Shown: one piece after another, positions 56,385 to 64,000 of the stretch
Layout of the letters: every line of letters starts with the position of its first letter
How positions within the stretch are numbered: position 1 is the stretch's first letter
NCBI GenBank assembly: GCA_949752745.1
Contig: OX457027.1
Location: 75,336,700 to 75,400,699, forward strand
Direction: 5' to 3'
Length of the DNA stretch: 64,000 bases
Origin: Protula sp. h YS-2021
Taxonomy: Eukaryota > Annelida > Polychaeta > Sabellida > Serpulidae
The notes under the pieces: generated by a model
The model's database searches: none
What the model was told of the DNA's origin: nothing
The model's input: only the letters and a program-made list of their open reading frames with translations
Position numbers and translations under genes: made by a program

Positions 56385-58452
56385 CTGAAAGTGACACACA
56401 AATGACACACAACATTAATTCTGTACTGAGCGAGAACTGTAACACTGGAAATGTCTTTCCGTACAGAGCACCACTTTCTCCAAAGGGCCTGTATTCATTC
56501 CCTTGGCATTGAATGCAGTTTCTCGGTGTGTCTAATTGAACGCCTACCTACACTTATTTAAAAAGTGTCACAACTTGTAAAAACAGCAGTGCACATTACG
56601 CGGGCTTGCGTATTGCGCTCTTACAAGTTCACTACTGAAATGACTGAAAATGCTGCAAGCCCTCAATGATAACCTCAGTCAGAAACCACAACGGAAGACG
56701 CCATAATATGCATGCATAACGTTACACCAGTATTTCAAGCTTAGGCTAAGTGTCTGGTATTTAAGAATAGAATGTACAATGTGTAGCTGTGAACGCCTTC
56801 CTTTGCTGTGAATTGGTATAACCTTGTACCAATGTCCATCTTTTCATTCCCTTCTTATTTCTACGAAATACTCCCAGGGTTAGGTGAAATCCTTTGAGGA
56901 TTCAAGAAAAAAATCAGCTTTGGTTGATGGTTTGATGGACTTGATTGTGCCAAACCTTAGAAGTGAGCATAAAACGTTGCTTTCGTGTGAGTACTTAAAA
57001 AAGTTCGACGGGGTTGATTATGCCATTTCTGATCTTGATACATGAAAGCCCCGTTTTGAACTAACCTCTTGAGATGCTCTGGTGAATACGTGAAAACATT
57101 AAAGCACTTCAGCGAAAAGTGTATCAGTTTTTTACATACTACCAATATGCATTTTTCCGTTCAGTGCTTTTTATTTGACAGAAATATGGCCATAAAGACT
57201 AATATATAAACATAATATACGGAATGTCAGGTTTTTCTTTAGATAACATATTTAAATAACATACGGATTCTGATATATATGTTCATCATGCACATCCGCA
57301 TGCTTGACAGCGCAGTATTGTACTTACACACTAAATTGGGCCTGCGTTTGTTTCGAAAGCAAACGAGTAGCACGATTTGACGAAAGTCAAGTCGCTAAAT
57401 ACTTGGCCCAAATTACAATTCCCTAAAATCCCTAAAAAATCCCTAAAAATTTGTATTCTTTTTTTAATTCGGATTTAGTGCGACTATTCTTTTTTTAATT
57501 CGGATTTAGTGCGATCCCGTTCTAAAAGGATAATTTACTTCTCATAACATGTATCCTGCTAAAAACTGACCTGCATATAAGTGTGCATTTAACATGCCCT
57601 CCATCCAACCACTCTCGAGCGTGTGATTTTTTAAAGACTTTCAAAGCTTCTGTTTTACACTTTGACCGTTATAACTTGAAATTCGATGAGTAGCATCCAA
57701 AAACTACGTCGAAAACTTTATAACAATTAATTATTTATATATATAATATTTTATATATAAATGATGCATTAAAGAAATGCAGGCTCTTAAATTTAAATTC
57801 TATTTTTTTATCGTGCTCAGCTGCACACAAGATCAACTGATCGCGAGTTATATTGCATGCACACACATGTACTTATTTTTAGCAGGCCTCAGCTGCGAGG
57901 TAATAGCAAACTATGCACAGCAAGCATTAGCCTTTTGCTCAATGCAGAAGAAAGGAAAAATTACCCTGTCTTTGCGTATTGACTTGACCTTGAAAACAAC
58001 CTCAATAATAAATAAAAAAATATTGATAGAACTACTTTACATCAAGTTCTATATCCTGCGAAAGTTTGGTATCAATTGGGATAGTAGTTTCTGACGAGTT
58101 GTTACGACAACATGACGGCCGACTTTAAAGAAAAAAACGATGAAAATCTCTCGGGTTCCCTAATACCAAAGCACATAACTTCTTGCACGACTTCGTCTTG
58201 TCAAGTGTTAATAATTGATTGCAGCGACAAAGCTGGCATAAGAAGTTAAAGTTAGTGATAATTCAACTTTTGAAAAACCAAGTGACGAAAACTTTCTCAG
58301 CTCTGTACCGTCACAGAATAACATTCGAAAGGAAATTTTATATCCAAGCTGTCTAATATGAAGACAGGTGTTTTGCGAAATCATTACATAACAGTTAGTT
58401 CTGATGCTGAGCAATGCTGATTAATTCAACACGCAGCTCTGGTTTACAGGCC
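56385..58452. other. Upstream of the NRF1-like exons, no exon recognised
   Basis: The NRF1-like gene must continue 5' of 56384 on the minus strand, but no exon resembling the NRF1 dimerisation segment was found here. A 31-bp tandem duplication lies at 57454-57514. The rest is AT-rich. The missing exons may lie beyond the window, with the LINE inside an intron. Confidence 0.5.
57454..57514. repeat. 31-bp tandem duplication
   Basis: TATTCTTTTTTTAATTCGGA followed by TTTAGTGCGAC occurs twice head to tail. Three AAAATCCCT words precede it. Confidence 0.93.
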
Positions 58453-58650
58453 AGTTAGTGATATGATTTGCTTAGTGACACGGCCAGCCCTTTAAAAAAA
58501 TATTCTAAAATAATCAAGTAAACACTGCTTCTAGAATGCTGATACAGGTTGGTTTCTTTTAAAAACTGTATATTTTACTAGGTTGTACTTCATCAAACAG
58601 CTGCCTCAAAGCGTCAGCTTTAAAATAGCGTGAGCGGATTACAGGGCAGA
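58453..58650 (-). mobile_element. Old truncated LINE fragment (same family as 59238-64000)
   Basis: The sequence near 58540-58640 (TGATACAGGTTGGTTTCTTT, TTCATCAAACAGCTGCCTC) matches the 3' end of ORF2 at 59409-59500. The sequence near 58453-58500 (GTTAGTGATATGATTTGCTT) matches the 3' UTR and tail. Only the last 30 or so codons remain and they are mutated. A 5'-truncated, older insertion. Confidence 0.75.
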
Positions 58651-59153
58651 AATAAATTGCTAAATCAGGTTTCTAATCAGCGACATAATGGTAGCCTTCA
58701 AACATTCAACCTATTATATTCACATTTTTCATGAACTGTTTTCTTACAATTGTTTCTCAATGGGCGAGGACATTCAGAACAAATATTGAAGATTGAGGAA
58801 ACTCAATCTCAATGAAACAGCAAGTTTAGATTGATCTATGGCAGCGCCAAAGAGCTACACGTTGTAACGTAAGGGGTAACATCTTGACCCTGAGTTTCAA
58901 GACAGGAGGTCGTTTGATTTTTTAATCTAAGAAACTTACTTTTCGAATTTTAATTGTGTACCCAAAATGGGCATACTCTGTCAGGAAAGAGCAAAAGTTT
59001 TAAACCGTACTTTATCTCTGAAAACAATAAGTAAAGAAAGTCCCTGGAAACATAATCGAACCTGTTGACATGTATGCGCTTCCCGATAACCACTAAATGA
59101 GTGAAAACTATGAATTCTGATATCTAAAAATTAAATTAAAACAATCATCTTTC

Positions 59154-59237
59154 TTAGTTAATTAGTTATATAGTTTGTTTAACGATACGACAGACCCTTA
59201 CCGGATTACATCATGTCAAGCACTCGAAAATTATCAA
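59154..59237 (-). mobile_element. Short 3'-terminal fragment of the same LINE family
   Basis: TTAGTTAATTAGTTATATAG, then GTTTAACGATACGACAGACC and CTTACCGGATTACATCATGT match the 3' terminus of the full element (GTTTAACGACACCACCGACC, CTTAGCGGGTTACATTGTGT). About 80 bp, directly adjoining the tail of the longer element. It is either a severely truncated older copy used as target or a duplicated tail. Confidence 0.7.
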
Positions 59238-59399
59238 GTTAGTTAGTTAGTTAAATGATTTGTTTAACGACACCACCGACCCTTAGCGGGTTACATTGTG
59301 TCAGAACATGTCAGTAATCAGTGACTAGAAGAAATGGAACAAGTTAAAATCAAGGTAAGATAAAAAATGTATATTCTAAAATCATAAAGTAGAAAACGA

Positions 59400-62300
59400 C
59401 TAGAAATACTGATACAGGTTAATTTCTTTTAAGAATTGTATAAATTTGCTCGGTTCTATTTCATCAAAGAGCTGTCTCAAGGAGTCAGCTCTGAAATGAC
59501 GTGAGCGGGCGTCTTGGAAATCGGTACAGTCTATTAAAATATGTTTAACGGAGTAAGGTTCCTGACAACCGACACAGTCGGGTGCCGGCTCGCCTCTCAG
59601 AAGATGTTTGTGGGTAATATATGTATGTCCTATTCTGGCTCTATGGTAAACCATTTCATCTCGCACACTGTTAAGTTGCGAGGGTTTTTGTCCGACTAAG
59701 GGGTTTATTTGATACAGCTTGTTGTTTCTTTGTTTGTTCCATCTTTCTTGCCACAATCTATTTGTGTATCTTGTGATGTGATATTTAAAATCGGAGGCTG
59801 GTATGAGCATATCGGTACAATTATCATTTAGGGCCTCTTTTGCAGCTTTGTCGGCTATCTCGTTTCCTCGGATACCCACGTGGCTTGGAACCCAGCAGAA
59901 CACTATGTCTTTGCCAGCTTTGGTGGCATCGTCATATCTTTCCAGAAGGTCAAGGATAAGTGGGTTTGATATTTGTAGGTTTTCAATTGATTGCAGGACG
60001 GACATAGAGTCCACGCATAACATAAAATTTTTGTATCGGCTGATCTTCACTATCTGGATAGCGAGATGTAGAGCTTTAATTTCGGCTGAGAAAATAGAGG
60101 AACCATTTGGAAGTCTTGTTTTCAAGGTGTTATTTTCAGTTACAACGGAAGCAGCCGATTTATTGTCGAGCTTTGAGCCGTCCGTGTAGACGAAATGGTA
60201 GTCTTTAAATTCTTCCTTGAGCTCTGCGAAGTTTGATCGAAATAGAAAGGGGCTAGTTGTTTCCTTTGCGTAGACCGTGAGGTTCTTTAGAACCACAGGT
60301 TTGGTGAGTTTCCACTGTGGTAGTTTTGGTACTCTGTATTTTGCAATTGATTCTATGGTGATGTCAGCATTATCGAGGTGAGGCTGAACTCTCGCTCCAA
60401 ATGGAGGTATTACGGTGGGACCTCTTTCATGGAAGCGGGAAAAATCTGATCTAAAGACTGAGTTATACGTGGGATTCTTCTTATTTGCATAAAGCTTTGT
60501 TGTGTACTGCATAGCGAGTTTAACTCGACGAATGTTAAGCGGCTGCTCATTGGCCTCCACATGGAGGCTTTCTGCTGGTGATGTTCTAAAAGCATTTAGA
60601 CACAGTCGTAAACCTTGGTTTTGTATCGGGTCTAGCATTTTTAGGTATGAAGGTCTTGCTGATCCATAAACAATGCTGCCATAGTCTAATCTAGACCGTA
60701 TCAAGGCTCGGTAAAGCATAAGTTTTGTATCCCGATCAGCGCCCCAATCATGGGCCGATATTACTCTTAGGAGATTGAGTGCTTTTTGGCATTTTCGTTT
60801 GAGTTCTTTGATGTGTGGGATAAAGCTTAGCTTGGAGTCGAACAGTAAACCCAGAAATTTGTTTTCTTTAACAACAGGTATTTGAATGCCAGAAATGTAT
60901 AGAACGGGATCGTCGTGTTGTTTGCGTTTATTGCAGAAGTGCATGCAGACTGTTTTAGTTTGTGAAAATTTAAAACCGTTTTGGTTAGCCCATGTTTGAA
61001 GTGAGCGTATGTTCTGCTGTAAGCGTCGCTGTATTAGATTCATATTCTTGCCTCTGCAAGATATTGCGAAATCGTCAACAAAGAGTGAGCTGTCTATCCC
61101 CTGTTTTATGTTATGTCGGATGCTATTTATTTTTATCAGGAACAGAAGAACGGAAAGGATGGATCCCTGGGGGAAGCCTTCCTCTTGTTCGAAGTAGTCT
61201 GAGAACACGGCCCCAACGCGGACCCGAAAACGTCGGTCTTCTAGAAAGGCTTTAATAAATTCAGGTAGGCGGCCTCGCAGCCCCAGGTCAAAGAGGTCTT
61301 GTAGTACTCCATGTTTCCATGCTGTGTCATAGGCCTTTTCCAAGTCAAAGAAAACCGAGACGACATGTTCGTTATTGATAAAGGCTTCTCTTATAAACGT
61401 TTCTAGTCTTACAAGGTGATCCAGGGTATTTCTTTGTTTTCTAAAACCGCTCTGTATATCGGCAAACAAATTATTGCTTTCTAGATACCAGGTGAGTCTG
61501 TCAGCTATCATGCGTTCAAATGTTTTACACAGTGAACTTGTTAAGGAGATTGGTCTGTAATTTTGTGGGCTTGTGGGGTCTTTGTTTGGTTTTGGTACTG
61601 GTATAATAATAGCTTCTCTCCATATTTCTGGAAAGTTGCCAGATTTCCAGGCTTGGTTAAATAGGCCCAATAGTATTTCCAAGGTTTCATTTGGCAAGTG
61701 TTTAAGGGTTTGGTAGTGTATGTCATCTGAGCCAGCAGCGGAATTGTGGGATTTGTTTAAAGCCTGTCGGAGTTCATTCAGTGAGAAATCGCAGTTGTAG
61801 GATTCACTATTGTCTGAGTAAAAGTTTATGTTGTTTCGTTCTTTATGTGCCTTATATCGTCTAAAGTCTTCGTTATAGTGTTTAGAGGATGAGTTGTGTT
61901 CAAATGTTTCTCCCAGGACGTCAGATATTTCCCTTCTTCCCGTTACAGTGGTATTGTTAGTTTGTAAATGGCTCACAGGGCCTAGACAGCCTTTGCCTGA
62001 TATCTTCCTAACCATGTCCCACGTTTTCTTTAATGAAGTTTTCCCGTTTAACTTGGAAACAAACTCCTCCCATGAGCGTTTCTTACTTTGTTTTACAGTC
62101 TTACGAGCGATGGCATTGAGTCTTTTATATTCCATTCTTCTAATTGTGTCCGGATGATTGATGAACTGTTTTAGTGCTTGTTTTCGAACAGCTATTGACC
62201 GTTTGCATTCATCGTTGAACCAGATTTTGTGTGATCTTGTGCGAGATCCGGATATTTTCGGGATAGTCTTTTCCATTATTGATTGTATCAAAGCGGTGAA

Positions 62301-63071
62301 TAGCAGAATAGGGTCATTATCACTTTCAAGGTGTTCTCGTGTAATTGACTGGTGGCATAATTCTTGGAATTGTAGCCAATCTGCTTTGTTAAAATTCCAC
62401 TTGTCTACTCTTTCTTGTAGTTGTGGAATGCTTTGTTTAATTAAAATTGGAAAATGATCGCTTCCATGTAGATCGTCTATAACTTTCCAGCTAAAATCCA
62501 GGTACAAGTTAGCAGAGGCTATACAGAGGTCGATAGAGGTTTTTGAACCAGTGCCCATATGAAAATATGTCGGTGTTTTGTCATTGAGTAAAGACAGATT
62601 GTGATGGTGTAGTAGGTTTTCTATGACCTTTCCTTTTTGGTCTGTTGTATGGTTGCCCCACATTGTACTATGGGCGTTGAAATCACCGACCCATAGTATG
62701 GGTTTTGGCAGTTGGTTTATGAGGTCTGAAAATTCGTGTGGTTGTGGTTTTGAAGGTGGTGGCACGTAGATGTTGCAGACAGTGATTGTTTTGTTAAAGG
62801 TAGCCCTGACAGCCTGGACCTGTAGGGTGGTATTTAGATTTATTTCACTTTGGGGTATATCGTTTCGAACAAACGTAGCAATTCCTCCGGAGGCTTTGTT
62901 GCTAACGTGGTCTTTGATGTAGGGTATATATCCCTTCAGCGTTGGTTGGTTGTTGGTTTTAGAGAAGGTTTCTTGTAGGCAAATTATTGCTGGGTCACTT
63001 TGGGATATGAGTGTTAAAATTTCGTGATGGTTGGTCCAAAAACCTCGTATATTCCACTGAATTATTGCCAT
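59400..63071 (-). CDS. LINE ORF2: endonuclease, reverse transcriptase, RNase H
   Basis: 1,223 codons without interruption, starting at ATG 63069-63071 20 bp after the ORF1 stop. The N-terminal endonuclease of the EEP fold shows IQWNIRGF, ICLQETF, GDFNAH and GSDHFPI. The central reverse transcriptase shows YRPISLTSSLCKTFERMI, FFDLEKAYDTAW, EGFPQGSILS and the catalytic FVDDF (about 61068-61082; usual form (Y/F)xDD). The C-terminal RNase H shows VYTDGSK, SAEIKAL, CVDSMSVL and WVPSHVGIRGNEIADKAAKE, with all catalytic acids visible. A Cys/His segment follows (CVGCQEPYSVKHILIDC). The protein nicks target DNA and copies the element RNA by target-primed reverse transcription. Confidence 0.95.
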   Translation of the reverse strand: MAIIQWNIRGFWTNHHEILTLISQSDPAIICLQETFSKTNNQPTLKGYIPYIKDHVSNKASGGIATFVRNDIPQSEINLNTTLQVQAVRATFNKTITVCNIYVPPPSKPQPHEFSDLINQLPKPILWVGDFNAHSTMWGNHTTDQKGKVIENLLHHHNLSLLNDKTPTYFHMGTGSKTSIDLCIASANLYLDFSWKVIDDLHGSDHFPILIKQSIPQLQERVDKWNFNKADWLQFQELCHQSITREHLESDNDPILLFTALIQSIMEKTIPKISGSRTRSHKIWFNDECKRSIAVRKQALKQFINHPDTIRRMEYKRLNAIARKTVKQSKKRSWEEFVSKLNGKTSLKKTWDMVRKISGKGCLGPVSHLQTNNTTVTGRREISDVLGETFEHNSSSKHYNEDFRRYKAHKERNNINFYSDNSESYNCDFSLNELRQALNKSHNSAAGSDDIHYQTLKHLPNETLEILLGLFNQAWKSGNFPEIWREAIIIPVPKPNKDPTSPQNYRPISLTSSLCKTFERMIADRLTWYLESNNLFADIQSGFRKQRNTLDHLVRLETFIREAFINNEHVVSVFFDLEKAYDTAWKHGVLQDLFDLGLRGRLPEFIKAFLEDRRFRVRVGAVFSDYFEQEEGFPQGSILSVLLFLIKINSIRHNIKQGIDSSLFVDDFAISCRGKNMNLIQRRLQQNIRSLQTWANQNGFKFSQTKTVCMHFCNKRKQHDDPVLYISGIQIPVVKENKFLGLLFDSKLSFIPHIKELKRKCQKALNLLRVISAHDWGADRDTKLMLYRALIRSRLDYGSIVYGSARPSYLKMLDPIQNQGLRLCLNAFRTSPAESLHVEANEQPLNIRRVKLAMQYTTKLYANKKNPTYNSVFRSDFSRFHERGPTVIPPFGARVQPHLDNADITIESIAKYRVPKLPQWKLTKPVVLKNLTVYAKETTSPFLFRSNFAELKEEFKDYHFVYTDGSKLDNKSAASVVTENNTLKTRLPNGSSIFSAEIKALHLAIQIVKISRYKNFMLCVDSMSVLQSIENLQISNPLILDLLERYDDATKAGKDIVFCWVPSHVGIRGNEIADKAAKEALNDNCTDMLIPASDFKYHITRYTNRLWQERWNKQRNNKLYQINPLVGQKPSQLNSVRDEMVYHRARIGHTYITHKHLLRGEPAPDCVGCQEPYSVKHILIDCTDFQDARSRHFRADSLRQLFDEIEPSKFIQFLKEINLYQYF

Positions 63072-63091
63072 ATGGTCTTATTTATTTATGC

Positions 63092-64000
63092 CTAGGGGTC
63101 TTTGTATTCCGACACTAGGTCTTGAAATTTGGTTCTTTTTATGGCCACTTTCCTTTGTTGTTTTGGAGGAGAGGGGTTCTGACGGTGTATGTTATCGTCT
63201 TCTTCCATTAGTGGAGAGAACCTATTCTCTACCTCGCTGGTTAAAGAGGAGCGCAATCTTTCCTTGGCTTGTTTGGCTCTCTCTTTAAGGTTGGCCTTTA
63301 CCTCCTTGGGTAAATTAGATGGAGGACTTGTTCTTTGTTGCGGTGTTGGTGGGGAGGGGGTGGGGCGTGCGGCCACCACTGCACCATTCCTCCTTGATGG
63401 TGGTGAGCTTTTTGCACACCGCTGATTTGGAGTAGTCGCTTTTGGTCTTGCACCACCTTGCGTTTGAGAGCCAGTAGCTGTAGTACGCGGTTCGCTCACT
63501 TTTGTCACCTTGGTGCTTTGTGGTGGTATGTTGCAGGTTTTCTGGACTGTCAACCATGTCACCTCGGTCTGGCAAGCTGTGTCCCGTGATGTCGGTTTGA
63601 CCGCGTTGGCGTAGCTTTTAGTCCCAGGTAAGGGTTGCGTTGCCAGTTTTCGGGCTTGCTGGTATGTGACCGACTGTTGATATTTAATTTCTTGCACCTT
63701 TTTTTCCAGCTTCCAGCGCGGGCAGTCTCTAGAGGACGCCGCGTGGTTTCCTTCGCAATTTGTGCACTTTGTGGTGGCAGCGGTACAGGTGTCGTGGATG
63801 TGTCCTTCCTCTCCACACTTGGCGCACCTTGGTTGATTGGCTCTACATTTAATTTTAGTGTGGCCAAATCTCTGGCAGTGAAAACACCGCATGGGGTTGG
63901 GTATATAGGTGGTGGTCCGCAGGTTTAGGTAGCCCATTTTTACTGTGGTTGGCAATGTAGCTTTACAAAAGGTAAGGACAACAGTGCCCTTTTGGCCGAG
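63092..64000 (-). CDS. LINE ORF1: gag-like nucleic-acid-binding protein (5' cut by window edge)
   Basis: Open from the window edge to the stop at 63092 (302 codons seen). Three zinc knuckles lie in tandem: CFHCQRFGHTKIKC and CAKCGEEGHIHDTC (both CX2CX4HX4C) and CTNCEGNHAASSRDC (CX2CX3HX6C, typical of I-group gag). The rest is rich in Thr, Pro and Lys/Arg and ends with a basic, helical segment (LKERAKQAKERLRSSLTSEV). The segment upstream of the fingers (TVVLTFCKATLPTTVKMGYL) is the usual lead-in. The start codon is outside the window. The role is binding element RNA in a ribonucleoprotein. Confidence 0.9.
   Translation of the reverse strand, partial: LGQKGTVVLTFCKATLPTTVKMGYLNLRTTTYIPNPMRCFHCQRFGHTKIKCRANQPRCAKCGEEGHIHDTCTAATTKCTNCEGNHAASSRDCPRWKLEKKVQEIKYQQSVTYQQARKLATQPLPGTKSYANAVKPTSRDTACQTEVTWLTVQKTCNIPPQSTKVTKVSEPRTTATGSQTQGGARPKATTPNQRCAKSSPPSRRNGAVVAARPTPSPPTPQQRTSPPSNLPKEVKANLKERAKQAKERLRSSLTSEVENRFSPLMEEDDNIHRQNPSPPKQQRKVAIKRTKFQDLVSEYKDP

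Larger units (their letters stand above)
59238..64000 (-). mobile_element. Non-LTR retrotransposon, I/Nimb-like, apparently intact, 5' end beyond window
   Basis: Two open reading frames in the order gag-like ORF1 then ORF2 (endonuclease, reverse transcriptase, RNase H), separated by 20 bp, followed by a short 3' UTR. The 3' end is a TAAC tandem tail (GTTAGTTAGTTAGTTA on the plus strand at 59238-59253). A CCHC-bearing ORF1, apurinic-type endonuclease, RNase H downstream of the RT and a short-repeat tail are characteristic of the I group of LINEs. The closest relatives are likely Nimb/I elements known from molluscs and other animals. No frameshift or stop interrupts the coding parts, suggesting a recent insertion. 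Confidence 0.88.

Noticed and set aside
57318..57400. Possible minus-strand upstream exon of the NRF1-like gene (reads ...DFRQIVLLVCFRNKRRPNLV with a GTAAGT donor)
   Set aside because: It ends in phase 1 whereas the exon at 56384 enters in phase 0. The resemblance to the NRF1 QQAIVL segment is weak, and the sequence is palindrome-rich (GTTTCGAAAGCAAAC), suggesting a repeat.
59803..63425. Plus-strand open frames within the LINE
   Set aside because: Antisense shadows of ORF1 and ORF2; the minus strand has all family motifs.

Overview
This is a eukaryotic (animal) window. It has split genes with GT-AG introns, many microsatellites and minisatellites, and a non-LTR retrotransposon. The gene content, the I/Nimb-like LINE and the Helentron-like non-autonomous repeats suggest a lophotrochozoan invertebrate, most likely a mollusc. 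That assignment is an inference, because no species-diagnostic sequence is present.

Layout. 1-20290: no firmly supported gene except one candidate 5' coding exon (5530-5647). The rest is repeat-rich DNA: a palindromic MITE-like element (9185-9680), three long copies of a repeat family (A) at 10074-14671, large dinucleotide arrays, a 25-bp minisatellite and hairpin-forming repeats. 20291-41690, plus strand: a nearly complete SLIT-ROBO Rho GTPase-activating protein gene (SRGAP family), with 19 exons that join in frame to 1,295 codons plus stop. They encode F-BAR, RhoGAP and SH3 domains and a long disordered tail. Its introns hold a 51-bp minisatellite (about 36 units), a 19-bp minisatellite (about 28 units), copies of a second Helentron-like family (B), a decayed duplicate of the first F-BAR exon, and two candidate microexons. 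41691-51239: about 9.5 kb with no recognisable gene.

51240-56384, minus strand, convergent with SRGAP: four exons (874 codons plus stop) of a gene whose 5' end lies outside the recognised exons. It combines the second half of an NRF1/P3A2/erect-wing-type DNA-binding domain with a C2HC zinc finger, a conserved-looking basic block, an acidic SIM-like tract and a C-terminal C2H2-like finger. This combination is the most unusual gene here. 58453-64000, minus strand: an apparently intact LINE (gag-like ORF1 with three zinc knuckles, open to the window edge; ORF2 with endonuclease, reverse transcriptase and RNase H), next to two older fragments of the same family.

The two cellular genes have no evident functional link. 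SRGAP acts at the membrane and actin cytoskeleton under Slit-Robo and Rac/Cdc42 signalling. The NRF1-like gene should encode a nuclear DNA-binding protein. Much of the rest is transposon- and satellite-derived, and two repeat families share the same end sequences.
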